Made by a program: the position numbers and the translations under genes
From: Vreelandella boliviensis LC1
GTDB lineage: Bacteria; Pseudomonadota; Gammaproteobacteria; Pseudomonadales; Halomonadaceae
NCBI RefSeq assembly: GCF_000236035.1
Contig: NZ_JH393259.1
Coordinates: 341,809 to 405,808, forward strand
Direction: 5' to 3'
DNA: 64,000 bases
Shown: positions 34,313 through 43,400 of the stretch, piece by piece
Numbering within the stretch: the stretch's first letter is position 1
How the letters are laid out: each line of letters opens with the position of its first letter
Notes under the pieces: generated by a model
Told to the model about the DNA's origin: nothing
The model's input: only the letters and a program-made list of their open reading frames with translations
Database searches by the model: none

Positions 34313-35443
34313 ATGCCAAGTGAGTGGATAGCACGTCATGATCAAACAGTATCACTCATAGGCGAGTGGACGCTGGCCAATTATTGCCATATCAAAGCGT
34401 CGCTTATTCACAGTAAAACTCAAACTGAGCTTGGTAAGGCAACTGATATAACGGTCTCACTAGAAGCTATAACACGCTTGGATACAGCAGGCGCCATACT
34501 TATTGTTGAGCTGATTGGCGTTGAGAAAGCGCAAGCGGTGGCCGAGTGGGCAGCAGAATTGCCGAAAGAGCAGCAGGCGCTGCTTATTCGTATTGCCGAA
34601 GCCATGGAGGCGCCGCTTGACGTTGATCCCCCCTCCTATTCGCGTATTAGCCAAGCGCTCGCCAGCGTGGGCCAAAAAATGGTGGGGCTTTGGTCTCAGC
34701 AGCGCCAGCTGCTGGCCTTTATTGGTCTTGTCATGGCCACCATCTTCCATCTGGCATTGCGGCCACGCCACTGGCGCCTAACGGCCACCGTTGCCCATAT
34801 TCAGCAGAGCGGTCTTAACGCCGTACCCATCGTCGCACTACTCACCTTTATGGTGGGTGCCGTCGTGGCTTTCCTTGGCGCTACCGTTTTGCAGGATTTT
34901 GGCGCCACGATTTATACCATCGATCTTGTTGCGTTCTCTTTCTTACGGGAGTTCGGCGTTCTGCTTGCTGCGATACTACTCGCGGGACGAACCGCCAGCG
35001 CCTTTACTGCCCAGATCGGCGCCATGAAATCTAACGAAGAGATTGATGCCCTGCAGGCCCAAGGGCTAGATCCTATCGAGCTTTTGGTGCTTCCACGGGT
35101 AATGGCGATGTTGATTAGCCTACCCATGCTAGCGTTTGTGGGCATGCTCAGTGGGTTAGCGGGAGGCGCTATGGTCACGTCCCTATCACTGGATATTTCA
35201 CTTACCCAATTTATGGCCACGCTGCAAAAAGACGTGTCGGTGACGCATTTTTTGGTAGGTCTTAGCAAAGCACCGGTGTTTGCCTTTGTGATCGCCGTTA
35301 TTGGCTGCCTTGAAGGCTTTAAAGTCAGTGGCAGCGCACAATCGGTGGGAGAACACACCACTTCAAGCGTCGTTCAGTCGATTTTTATGGTAATTCTGAT
35401 TGATGCCCTCGCCGCACTATTCTTTATGGAGATGGGCTGGTGA
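34313..35443 (+). CDS. MCE-type lipid ABC transporter permease fused to a STAS domain
   Basis: A 376-aa MlaE-family permease. The first ~100 residues resemble a STAS domain (VSLIGEWTLANYCHI, then ITRLDTAGAILIVEL), which in E. coli is the separate protein MlaB. The remainder is the MlaE permease (LTFMVGAVVAFLGATVLQDFG, LAGRTASAFTAQIGAMKSNEEIDAL cited as AGRTASAFTAQIGAMKSNEE). It forms the membrane core of a phospholipid-trafficking importer or exporter between inner and outer membranes. AAGGAG lies 6 nt before ATG 34313. First gene of a four-gene operon. Confidence 0.9.
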   Translation: MPSEWIARHDQTVSLIGEWTLANYCHIKASLIHSKTQTELGKATDITVSLEAITRLDTAGAILIVELIGVEKAQAVAEWAAELPKEQQALLIRIAEAMEAPLDVDPPSYSRISQALASVGQKMVGLWSQQRQLLAFIGLVMATIFHLALRPRHWRLTATVAHIQQSGLNAVPIVALLTFMVGAVVAFLGATVLQDFGATIYTIDLVAFSFLREFGVLLAAILLAGRTASAFTAQIGAMKSNEEIDALQAQGLDPIELLVLPRVMAMLISLPMLAFVGMLSGLAGGAMVTSLSLDISLTQFMATLQKDVSVTHFLVGLSKAPVFAFVIAVIGCLEGFKVSGSAQSVGEHTTSSVVQSIFMVILIDALAALFFMEMGW

Positions 35444-36267
35444 TGGATTTAGATAAACCTATTGAACAAAACAGCCAACCGGTGATTAAGGTGCGGGGGT
35501 TGGTTAATAGTTTCGGCTCCGTTGTCGTTCACGATAATTTGGATTTAACCCTTGAGCGCGGAGAAATTCTCGGCGTTGTAGGCGGTTCTGGTACCGGTAA
35601 ATCTGTCCTGTTACGCAGCATCGTCGGTTTGAAGCGCCCCAATGACGGCACGGTTGAAGTCCTTGGAACAACCCTTAACGAGCTGAACGATCAAGAGCGC
35701 AGCCAAATAGAGCGGCGCTTTGGCGTACTGTTTCAGCGCGGCGCACTATTTAGCTCTATGAACTTACAAGAGAATATTGCGCTAACCTTGATTGAGCACG
35801 CCAAGCTACCCCGCGAAGACGCCGAGCATCTCGCCAGAGTAAAGCTTTCGCTGGTCGGCCTCCCCCCCGAGGCAGCACTGCAATTTCCTGAGTCGCTGTC
35901 TGGCGGCATGGTCAAGCGCGCCGCCCTCGCCCGCGCCTTAGCGCTTGACCCTGATATTCTATTCCTTGATGAACCGACGGCAGGGCTTGACCCAATCGGC
36001 GCTGCGGCCTTCGATCAGTTGCTGGTCACCCTTCGCGATGCGCTGGGATTCAGCGTATTTCTGGTTACCCATGACTTGGATACGCTCTACGCCGCCTGCG
36101 ACCGGGTAGCGGTACTCTCGCAAAAACGCGTCTTAGTCATAGGTACTATTGATAAAGTGGCGGACACCGACGACGAGTGGGTTCAAGAATACTTTCATGG
36201 GCCGCGTGGTCGAGCCGCGCAAAGAGCTCATACTGCCTCTTCAACGAATGCTTACACACAGGAGTGA
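35440..36267 (+). CDS. MCE-type lipid ABC transporter ATPase, MlaF-like
   Basis: A 275-aa ABC ATPase. Walker A is GGSGTGKSVLLRSI, the Q-loop follows in FGVLFQRGALFSSM (a MlaF landmark), the signature is SGGMVKRAALARAL and Walker B LFLDEPTAGLDPIG. The start codon (GTG 35440, then ATG) overlaps the permease stop. The C-terminal ~30 residues carry EYFHGPRGRAAQRA, also typical of MlaF. Energises the transporter; partner of the flanking permease and MCE protein. Confidence 0.92.
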   Translation: MMDLDKPIEQNSQPVIKVRGLVNSFGSVVVHDNLDLTLERGEILGVVGGSGTGKSVLLRSIVGLKRPNDGTVEVLGTTLNELNDQERSQIERRFGVLFQRGALFSSMNLQENIALTLIEHAKLPREDAEHLARVKLSLVGLPPEAALQFPESLSGGMVKRAALARALALDPDILFLDEPTAGLDPIGAAAFDQLLVTLRDALGFSVFLVTHDLDTLYAACDRVAVLSQKRVLVIGTIDKVADTDDEWVQEYFHGPRGRAAQRAHTASSTNAYTQE

Positions 36268-36273
36268 GGGTAG

Positions 36274-37215
36274 ATGGAAACCCGCGCGCATCACGTGTTA
36301 ATAGGTTTATTCACGCTGGGCACCGCCGCTGCGGCACTGCTGTTTGCGCTATGGATGAGCTATGCAGCAGGCGAACGTAGCTATCAGCCTTACCGTATTC
36401 TTTTTGAGCGCAGCGTCAGCGGTTTATCGGTCGGCAGCCGAGTGCAATATAACGGTATTGAGGTTGGGGATGTCACCGAGCTTAACCTTAATCCTGATGA
36501 CCCTCGGCAAGTGATTGCCAATATCCGCGTCTACGATGACGCGCCGATTAAAACAGACACCCGGGCAAAACTTGCCTTTGCTAGTATCACCGGGAGCATG
36601 TCCGTTCAGCTCCACGGGGGTACCCCTGAAGCCCCACTGCTAATTGACCAAGCCGATATCGAAGCACCGTTTATAAACGCAGACCCTTCGCCCATCGCCA
36701 CGCTGTTTGATGAAGGTGAAGATATGATTGAGAACATCAATTCAATTCTGCAAAACGTTAACGAACTGTTTGACGATAATAACCGTGAGCAGACGGGCAA
36801 TATTTTAACCAACATTGCTCAGATCACCGAAATGATTGCCACCCAGCAGGACGCTCTAGACCAAAATATGGCGCTTTTCGGCGAGGCGACTCGTCAGGCC
36901 ACTACCACGCTTGGCAGCATCGATGCACTTAGCCAAGAAGCGGCACAGTTGCTGCGTCAAGATGGCAGGCTGGTAATGCAGAGCGCCGCCGATGCGAGCC
37001 GTGACGTGGCCCGTGCTGCTCAGCGTATTGAGCAGTTAGTGGAGACTAACGCTGGTGCTATTGAAGGCAGCCTGCAGGGAGCGCAAGATATTGCCCCGGC
37101 ACTCTCTTCGCTACGCTCCACACTCGATACACTGGATCGTATTACCCGCCAGCTAGAGGAGAGCCCAACAAACTTTTTCCTGGGCCGTGATCAGGTAGAG
37201 GAGTTCCGCCCATGA
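36274..37215 (+). CDS. MCE (MlaD-like) protein
   Basis: A 313-aa membrane-anchored lipid-binding protein. One N-terminal anchor (LIGLFTLGTAAAALLFALWM), one MCE domain (ERSVSGLSVGSRVQYNGIEV, then DDPRQVIANIRVYDDAPI), then ~190 residues of helical coiled-coil character, longer than E. coli MlaD, ending FFLGRDQVEEF. The tail resembles that of single-MCE proteins that form a hexameric needle, so it may bridge the periplasm. It starts 6 nt after the ATPase stop and overlaps the next gene by 4 bp (ATGA). Confidence 0.9.
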   Translation: METRAHHVLIGLFTLGTAAAALLFALWMSYAAGERSYQPYRILFERSVSGLSVGSRVQYNGIEVGDVTELNLNPDDPRQVIANIRVYDDAPIKTDTRAKLAFASITGSMSVQLHGGTPEAPLLIDQADIEAPFINADPSPIATLFDEGEDMIENINSILQNVNELFDDNNREQTGNILTNIAQITEMIATQQDALDQNMALFGEATRQATTTLGSIDALSQEAAQLLRQDGRLVMQSAADASRDVARAAQRIEQLVETNAGAIEGSLQGAQDIAPALSSLRSTLDTLDRITRQLEESPTNFFLGRDQVEEFRP

Positions 37216-37820
37216 GTTTTCGCCCCACCGCTAGCATTTTAGGTATCGCCGTGCTGCTACTCAGCAGTGGTTGCTCGATACTGCCCGAAAGTCAGCCATC
37301 GACCCTGTATCGTTTGCCCAGTGCCGATGTGCAACCCGTTACTACATCATCCAATTCGCTGACTACCAGCCAGCGTCTCGCTGTGGCGGCTCCACAAGCG
37401 GGGCATTTACTGAATAGCAACCGCATTGTGGTCTATCCAGAAGGCAATATTGTTAATGTTTATGAAGGCGCCCGCTGGCACGAGAATGCTCCTGACCTAT
37501 TTCAGGCACGTTTGATCTCTGGGCTACAGCAGAGCCGACTATTTGCCAGCGTGGGTAGCGATAGCCTACCTTCCGAGCTACTGCTACTAAGCGAACTACG
37601 TCACTATCATAGCGACTACGTTACCAATCCGCCCACGGTGAAGGTTCAGCTTGATGTACAGCTCGTCAGCACACAAAACCGCGCGGCTATTGCCACTCAG
37701 AGTTTTACCACCAGCGCACAATCTATGAGCACAGATATTCCTGATGTGGTTGATGCATTTGGTACAGCTAGCGACGAGCTTACTGAACAACTGGTCAACT
37801 GGCTGGCCAACCAGGAATAA
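37212..37820 (+). CDS. ABC-type transport auxiliary lipoprotein, PqiC-like
   Basis: A 202-aa lipoprotein of the DUF330/PqiC family. Signal peptide ending in the lipobox LLSSGC, then TLYRLPSAD and the family core NRIVVYPEGNIVNVYEGARW. These proteins sit in the outer membrane and receive or donate lipids for the MCE protein. It overlaps the MCE gene by 4 bp and closes the operon. With a PqiC-like lipoprotein and no MlaA/MlaC, this operon is a paralogous MCE system and not the canonical mla locus. Confidence 0.85.
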   Translation: MSFRPTASILGIAVLLLSSGCSILPESQPSTLYRLPSADVQPVTTSSNSLTTSQRLAVAAPQAGHLLNSNRIVVYPEGNIVNVYEGARWHENAPDLFQARLISGLQQSRLFASVGSDSLPSELLLLSELRHYHSDYVTNPPTVKVQLDVQLVSTQNRAAIATQSFTTSAQSMSTDIPDVVDAFGTASDELTEQLVNWLANQE

Positions 37821-37848
37821 GCCAATACCATTGACTAAGCCAATACGG

Positions 37849-39711
37849 TTACGGCATTGATGCCCTTCGGACAAATTCCCGCGGGTCGCGGGGGTAATAA
37901 CGCTCTGGCTGGCTTTCCAGGTGGGTAAAGTAGCGAGTGTCTTTATACGGCATTTTCATGTAGCCCGAGACGCCTAAGCCCTCTATTTGGTCTACCGAGG
38001 CGAGAATGCGCGCTAGCAGCGTGCGGAACTCTCCCTCTCGAGCAGGATCCAGCAGGCGGTAGTAGCTATGTATTTTGAGGTGCTGTGGCAACGCCTCAAA
38101 AATGATCATGCCGGTGTGGTGAATATCATTGAGCTGCTGCAACACGTGCATAATCGCCTCTGGCAGTACCAATAGTTCTTCTGGGTCGGGGCCATCTTCG
38201 AAGTAGCTGTGCTGACGGGTGCGATCCTCGAGCTCCGGCACTGCGCTCAGCTCGTAACCTATCGCCATGCTGGGATCGCTAACGAAGGCTTCATCCACGG
38301 AGGCGCGTTCTAAGTGCAGTGTTTGGCGCGCGTTAAACAAGCAGCTTTTAAAAACGCCCTGGCGGTGAATTGCCCGCGCCAGGTGCACCATATTATTGAC
38401 CGCTTCGATAAACGCGGGCTTCAGCGCCAGGTCGTGTAAATTTAACGACGAGTCGATATACACCCCTTCCCGCTCCCAGCGTACCGCTAAGCCCCCCACT
38501 ACCGGATATTTTCCCAAGCGGCTTACCGATGCCAAAAAGGCCTTTTCGGTTTCCCCCATACCCTGCATAAACTGTTTGTAATAGCGGTCGAGTTGTACAT
38601 CATTGACATCATTCAGGGTTTCTTGAGCATGCTCTTCCTGTGAAAAGACTTCACGCAGGAAGGCTTTGCGCGAGCTATATACCACGGTATCGATCTCCTG
38701 ATGCGCGGAGCGCGCCCATACCGGTACCAGCGGTACATTGAGCGATGCGGGCAGATCGATCATTACTACCCTGGCCATTCGTGGCATGTTATTTAAAAAG
38801 TAGTCGCCCGCTTTACGCCGCACCTGGGGGGCGGGGTCGAGCATGCCATCCAAGGTACGGGCAAACTCCATTGGCAACCCCAGCGAACTGGCGGGAATCG
38901 CCTGATGGCCAAACCGACACGACTGCGCCGACGCAAGCGCATACAGGGTACCCGCTGCGCCCTGCTCGTCGAATCGCGGCGATGAGAGCGCACCGTTCAA
39001 CTGCTCTTCACCGATAAAGTAAACATCGCCCAGGCGGGCATTGGTTTGCTGAAGATTATCCGACATCAGTTCCATCACATTGGCGCCCACAAACTGCAGT
39101 TGAGCATCCAGTTGGGCAAATACCGATGACCCCCAGTCGATTAGCGCGATAGACTCCTGCTCGGCGTCATACACCAAGTTAGAAGGCTTAATATCACCAT
39201 GCACCACCGGCCGTGCCTGGGGGCCTGACTCCCGCCGCAGAGCAATCAGGATATCGGCCAACTGCGCCGCTATACGAACAATCAGGCGAGGAGAGAGGCG
39301 CCCCTGTTTAAGCGATACCTGCTCTAAATTCCAGCCAGGTGCACGCTCCATTACCAGAATGGACTGCCCCCGGGAACGCTGGTAAGCAATGAGACCTGGA
39401 ATGCGTGGATGGGACACCTGCTCGAGCATAAACGCCTCCTCTTCGAGGCGCTCCTGCAAATGCGTGGGTAGGGTGATGCGCGAGAATTTAAAGACATAGT
39501 GCGCTTTAGCGCCTTGGTGGACGGTGCTACCAGCAAATACAAAACCGTAGGCGCCCTTACCAATGAGTTCAATACCCTGATAGCCCAACTGGGAGAGCTG
39601 CGCCTGGCACAGCGCCACCCAGTCTTTAAGCTTACGGGCATCGTGATGGCTCAGCAGATAGACCGACTGCTCTTCGGGTATGTAAAACTGCTGAAGCGGT
39701 GCCTGGGACAT
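37849..39711 (-). CDS. eukaryotic-like Ser/Thr protein kinase in the 2-oxo acid dehydrogenase operon
   Basis: A 620-aa Hanks-type kinase. Residues ~40-330: glycine loop LIGKGAYGFVFAG, VAIK-type Lys in YVFKFSR, catalytic loop VVHGDIKPSNLVYD (HGD replacing HRD) and metal motif LIDWGSSV (DWG replacing DFG). The remaining ~290 residues contain no membrane segment or known sensor domain. The gene starts 11 nt after the E2 stop, with AGGCGA between, so it is the fourth gene of the E1a-E1b-E2 operon and may phosphorylate the complex. It converges on the MCE operon. Kinase call firm; target inferred from context only. Confidence 0.85.
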   Translation of the reverse strand: MSQAPLQQFYIPEEQSVYLLSHHDARKLKDWVALCQAQLSQLGYQGIELIGKGAYGFVFAGSTVHQGAKAHYVFKFSRITLPTHLQERLEEEAFMLEQVSHPRIPGLIAYQRSRGQSILVMERAPGWNLEQVSLKQGRLSPRLIVRIAAQLADILIALRRESGPQARPVVHGDIKPSNLVYDAEQESIALIDWGSSVFAQLDAQLQFVGANVMELMSDNLQQTNARLGDVYFIGEEQLNGALSSPRFDEQGAAGTLYALASAQSCRFGHQAIPASSLGLPMEFARTLDGMLDPAPQVRRKAGDYFLNNMPRMARVVMIDLPASLNVPLVPVWARSAHQEIDTVVYSSRKAFLREVFSQEEHAQETLNDVNDVQLDRYYKQFMQGMGETEKAFLASVSRLGKYPVVGGLAVRWEREGVYIDSSLNLHDLALKPAFIEAVNNMVHLARAIHRQGVFKSCLFNARQTLHLERASVDEAFVSDPSMAIGYELSAVPELEDRTRQHSYFEDGPDPEELLVLPEAIMHVLQQLNDIHHTGMIIFEALPQHLKIHSYYRLLDPAREGEFRTLLARILASVDQIEGLGVSGYMKMPYKDTRYFTHLESQPERYYPRDPREFVRRASMP

Positions 39712-39722
39712 AAGTCGCCTTG

Positions 39723-40964
39723 CTAGCCCAAGTGGAGCAACATGGTCTCTGGGGCTTCCAGAAAGCCCTTCCAGGCATTACAGAAACGCGCAATGGTACC
39801 ACCGTCGATAAAGCGGTGATCGCCCGCCCAGGTGATAGTCATAATCGCGCGGCGCTGCACCGCACCCTGCTCATCAAAGCGAGGTAACCATTGGGTTTTA
39901 CCAATTGCCACAATGGCAGCCTCTGGCGCGTTAATAATCGGCGCGGCGTAAGTGCCTCCTAAAGCACCGATATTGGAAATACTAATAGTGCCGCCTTTTA
40001 GATCCGCCTGATCAACCCGCCCCTCCCGCGCAGAGGTGGTCAGTCGACCGACTTCGCGAGCAATCTCCAGCAGAGTTAGCCGCTCAACACTTTTAACATT
40101 GGGCACCATCAGGCCCGCTTTACTATCCACCGCCATACCGATATTGCACTGGGGATAGTAGTGCAGCTCGTTGCCCGCCGTATTTAGCTGGGCATTAACA
40201 ATGGGCTCTTCCGCTACCGCTAGCGCCATGGCTTTCATAAAAAACGGCATCAGCGTAAGCCGCTCGCCCTGGGCCTCGGCCAATGGCTTTAAGCGCTCCC
40301 GCAGCGCCAGCAGTGCGGTCACGTCGATCTCTTCGCCATAGTGGAAATGGGGGATGGTGCTCGCCGCTTCCACCATGCGCTTGGCCATGACCGCCCTCAC
40401 GCCGCGCAGTGGCTCCACTCGGGGCGCTTGGGTATCGGCTTGGTGAGATGAAGCGGAGGCTTGCGGTGCTTGTTCCAGATGCGCCAGCACATCCTCTTTT
40501 AGCACCCGGCCATCTTTGCCGCTGCCGGAGATATCAGTCAATTGCAGCGCATGTTCGCGCACAAGACGTCGCACGGCAGGGCTGGCGGGGACTTTGTCAT
40601 ATAAGTGGCCAGCAGCAACGCCGAGGGCAAGAGAGTCAGATGCCATCGATGCCCCTGCCGTATGCTCTTTGGGCTTTTCAGTGGTAATCGGTTGTGTTGT
40701 TTCTGACTGGATCTCGGTCTCGGTATCTCCCTCCACCCGATAGGCATACAGCGGCGCATGCACTTTGGCGATTTGCCCCTGGGCCACATACAGCTTGGTC
40801 ACAACACCGGCTTCGGGGGCGGTAATCTCGACCAGCGCTTTGTCAGTCATGACTTCTACGATAGGCTGGTCTTCTTCAATTTGATCGCCTTCCGCGACGC
40901 GCCACTCGACCACTTCACACTCGACAATACCTTCGCCAATATCCGGCAGTAAAAAATCGCTCAT
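39723..40964 (-). CDS. bkdB: dihydrolipoyl acyltransferase (E2) of a 2-oxo acid dehydrogenase complex
   Basis: A 413-aa E2 subunit. One lipoyl domain (residues 1-~80; modified Lys in VMTDKALVEI), a Pro/Gln/Ser-rich linker, the E1/E3-binding domain (SPAVRRLVREHALQL, GSGKDGRVLKEDVL), and the acyltransferase core ending in the active-site HRFIDGGT (His, Asp). ATG 40964 follows GGGAGAAC. Downstream of E1b (38 nt). It most resembles branched-chain 2-oxo acid complexes; pyruvate or acetoin complexes remain possible. No E3 (lipoamide dehydrogenase) gene is in the window, so it must be shared. Confidence 0.88.
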   Translation of the reverse strand: MSDFLLPDIGEGIVECEVVEWRVAEGDQIEEDQPIVEVMTDKALVEITAPEAGVVTKLYVAQGQIAKVHAPLYAYRVEGDTETEIQSETTQPITTEKPKEHTAGASMASDSLALGVAAGHLYDKVPASPAVRRLVREHALQLTDISGSGKDGRVLKEDVLAHLEQAPQASASSHQADTQAPRVEPLRGVRAVMAKRMVEAASTIPHFHYGEEIDVTALLALRERLKPLAEAQGERLTLMPFFMKAMALAVAEEPIVNAQLNTAGNELHYYPQCNIGMAVDSKAGLMVPNVKSVERLTLLEIAREVGRLTTSAREGRVDQADLKGGTISISNIGALGGTYAAPIINAPEAAIVAIGKTQWLPRFDEQGAVQRRAIMTITWAGDHRFIDGGTIARFCNAWKGFLEAPETMLLHLG

Positions 40965-41002
40965 TGTTGTTCTCCCTATACGCACTTAGGCATTAATAGC
41001 CG

Positions 41003-41980
41003 CTAAAAGTTGACGCTTTCGCGAATCGCTTCAAAAATCTTCAGGTGATCAGGCAGATACTCTTTTTCCAACACCAGCGGAAAAGGCGTATCCAGCCCAG
41101 TCACCCGGGCAATCGGCGATTCCAGGTAGAGAAAACAACGTTCTTGAATAGTGGCCGCAATTTCACCGGCAAAGCCGCCGGTTAAGGGGGCTTCATGGCT
41201 CACCACCAGTCGGCCGGTTTTTAGCACCGATTCAGCTACCGTGTCTGCATCCCAGGGTAGCAGTGAGCGCAAATCAATAACTTCACAGGCGATACCCTGC
41301 TCTTCGGCTAGCTCAACCGCTTTGCCGATCACCTCCATCTGCGCGCCCCAGCCTACTACGGTAATATCGGTACCCTCTTTGGTGATTTCAGCTTCGCCAA
41401 TAGGTAGCTGGTAATCCTCTTCGGGTACTTCGCCTACTGCGGCGCGGTAGAGGCGTTTAGGCTCCAAAAACAGCACCGGATCCGGGTCGCGAATAGCGGC
41501 AAGCAGTAGTCCTTTGGCCTGATAGGGGTTGCGTGGCACCACCACTTTTAAGCCTGGGGTATGGGTGAAATAAGCTTCGGGTGATTGAGAATGATAGAGG
41601 CCACCGGCGATACCGCCGCCATAAGGGGTGCGAATGGTCAGCCCACCCACGTTAAACAGATCGCCGGAGCGGTAGCGAAACTTGGCGGTTTCATTAACAA
41701 TTTGGTCAAAGGCCGGAAAGATATAGTCGGCGAATTGAATCTCGGCAACGGGTACCGAGCCTTGGGCCGCCAAGCCGTTGGCAAAGCCGATAATGCCCTG
41801 CTCAACCAGCGGCGTATTAAAACAGCGCGCTTTGCCGTACTTTTCCTGCAGGTGGCTGGTGGCCCGAAATACGCCGCCGAAAATCCCCACGTCTTCACCA
41901 AAGCAGATGACTTTTTCATCCTCTGCCATGGCGATATCCAGGGCGTTATTAATTGCCTGGAGCATGTTCATGGTGGCCAT
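41003..41980 (-). CDS. bkdA2: 2-oxo acid dehydrogenase E1 beta subunit
   Basis: A 325-aa transketolase-like E1b subunit that, with E1a, decarboxylates 2-oxo acids using thiamine diphosphate. [19 protein letters not shown] at the N-terminus, then the cofactor-contacting [33 protein letters not shown] and [19 protein letters not shown], and the C-terminal domain with [25 protein letters not shown] and the QFADYIFPA sequence fit the branched-chain E1b family better than pyruvate E1b. One base separates it from E1a, so translation is coupled. Confidence 0.9.
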   Translation of the reverse strand: MATMNMLQAINNALDIAMAEDEKVICFGEDVGIFGGVFRATSHLQEKYGKARCFNTPLVEQGIIGFANGLAAQGSVPVAEIQFADYIFPAFDQIVNETAKFRYRSGDLFNVGGLTIRTPYGGGIAGGLYHSQSPEAYFTHTPGLKVVVPRNPYQAKGLLLAAIRDPDPVLFLEPKRLYRAAVGEVPEEDYQLPIGEAEITKEGTDITVVGWGAQMEVIGKAVELAEEQGIACEVIDLRSLLPWDADTVAESVLKTGRLVVSHEAPLTGGFAGEIAATIQERCFLYLESPIARVTGLDTPFPLVLEKEYLPDHLKIFEAIRESVNF

Positions 41981-41981
41981 G

Positions 41982-43187
41982 TTACGCCTCTCCCTGGGTA
42001 TCAGTCTCGCTGCCCACGCCTAAATCCAACGACTGCGCCCCTCGGGGGTAAGCCTCGGGGTAGCGGCGGATATGGCGTTTTAACTGATCAAATTGGCGTT
42101 GCAGCGCTGGGGTGATATCGGCATACACATCGCTGATCAGACTCTCTAGCGGAGGCGATGAGCGCTTCTCTGCTCGCTTCATGGTTTCCAGCACTTCGCG
42201 GCGCAGGGTTTCCTGCTGGGAGGTCTCCTCCTCTTCGCTCCACCACTGTTTCTTCAAGAGCCATTTTTGCAGCCGCAGCAGTGGATCTTTGGCGCGCCAC
42301 ACCTCTTCCTCTTCTTTCGAGCGATAGCCAGAAGGGTCGTCTGAAGAGGAGTGCGCGGCCAGGCGATAGCTCATGGCCTCAATCAATACCGGCTGATTTT
42401 GCTCAACGGCGATCTTGCGTGCCTGACGTGTCGCCTCATAGACCGCCAACACATCGTTACCGTCTACCCGAATCACGTGCATATGGTAACCAAAGGCGCG
42501 CGGGGCAATACCATCGGCCGCAAACTGTTCGGAAGAGGGTGTAGAAATGGCGTAGCCATTGTTACGGCAAAAGAAAATCACCGGCACCTGATGCACCGAG
42601 GCCATATTCAGCGCGGCGTGGAAATCACCTTCAGAGGCAGCACCTTCACCAAAAAAGGTTAACGTGCAGTGGCCTTGACCTGCGAGTTTTTGCCCGTAGG
42701 CATACCCCGTCGCCTGGGGAATTTGAGTGGCTAAGGGGGATGAGATGGTCATATAGTGCAGCTTACGCGACCCATAGTGAATCGGCATTTGGCGGCCTTT
42801 GCCATAGTCCAGCTCGTTGCCGAACAACTGATTCATAAACTCATCAATTGAGAAGCCGCGATACATCAGAGCACCCTGCTCGCGGTACTGCGCCATAATC
42901 ATATCGGCGTCATTTAGCGCAGCGGTAGCGCCCACCACGGCGGCCTCTTCCCCGGTACACTGCATGTAGAAGCTCAACCGCCCTTGGCGCTGAGCTGCCA
43001 TCATGCGTTCATCGAGAATACGCGTGGCCAGCATCGCCTGGTAGATACGCCGGGCGTGATCGCGTTCGAGTACCGGTTCAGTAGCGCCGCTATGCAGCTC
43101 ACCTTCGGGGCTAAGCAAGCTGAAGGTAGGAATCGAAAATTCGTCACCGGTCATGAAATCCGGCTGGTGTACATACTGTGTCATCAT
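41982..43187 (-). CDS. bkdA1: 2-oxo acid dehydrogenase E1 alpha subunit
   Basis: A 401-aa thiamine-diphosphate-binding E1a subunit. Landmarks are [20 protein letters not shown], the cofactor motif [20 protein letters not shown] ending in NNGYAIS, and the loop [17 protein letters not shown] (279-295). That loop aligns with the phosphorylation loop of mammalian branched-chain E1a, and both regulated serines have Ser equivalents here (280 and 290). The length and N-terminal extension fit branched-chain E1a. Two ATGs start the frame, after AAGGAC. First gene of the E1a-E1b-E2-kinase operon. Confidence 0.9.
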   Translation of the reverse strand: MMTQYVHQPDFMTGDEFSIPTFSLLSPEGELHSGATEPVLERDHARRIYQAMLATRILDERMMAAQRQGRLSFYMQCTGEEAAVVGATAALNDADMIMAQYREQGALMYRGFSIDEFMNQLFGNELDYGKGRQMPIHYGSRKLHYMTISSPLATQIPQATGYAYGQKLAGQGHCTLTFFGEGAASEGDFHAALNMASVHQVPVIFFCRNNGYAISTPSSEQFAADGIAPRAFGYHMHVIRVDGNDVLAVYEATRQARKIAVEQNQPVLIEAMSYRLAAHSSSDDPSGYRSKEEEEVWRAKDPLLRLQKWLLKKQWWSEEEETSQQETLRREVLETMKRAEKRSSPPLESLISDVYADITPALQRQFDQLKRHIRRYPEAYPRGAQSLDLGVGSETDTQGEA

Positions 43188-43381
43188 TATTGTCCTTGTT
43201 TTACCCCTTTTGAGGGCAGTGTTGTTGGTATTGACCGTTTATGCCAGTGGATTTATCTGTCATAGGCCAATGCAACATCTAGTTACCACAACGTATAGGA
43301 CAATAACGCAGCGCAAGGACTTTAGGGATGCTACTTAAGACGCAGAGAAGTTAAACACAGAGAGATTAGGGCGCAGAAAGC
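43188..43381. other. intergenic with degenerate GCAGAGAA repeats
   Basis: The part nearest the E1a gene contains its ribosome-binding site and no clear promoter. The part nearest yehW holds four imperfect ~15-16 bp repeats (see 43341-43400). No gene. Confidence 0.5.
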
Positions 43382-43400
43382 TTAGGAAGCAGAGAAACAC
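43341..43400 (+). repeat. degenerate tandem repeat, GCAGAGAA-type
   Basis: Four units of about 15-16 bp starting GCAGAGAAGTTAA, ACAGAGAGATTAG, GCAGAAAGCTTAG and GCAGAGAAACAC. The array runs into the yehW 3' end, so the last six codons and the stop of yehW lie in it. Confidence 0.6.

Noticed and set aside
37849..43187. E3 (lipoamide dehydrogenase) in the 2-oxo acid dehydrogenase operon
   Set aside because: No such gene is present; the fourth gene is the kinase.
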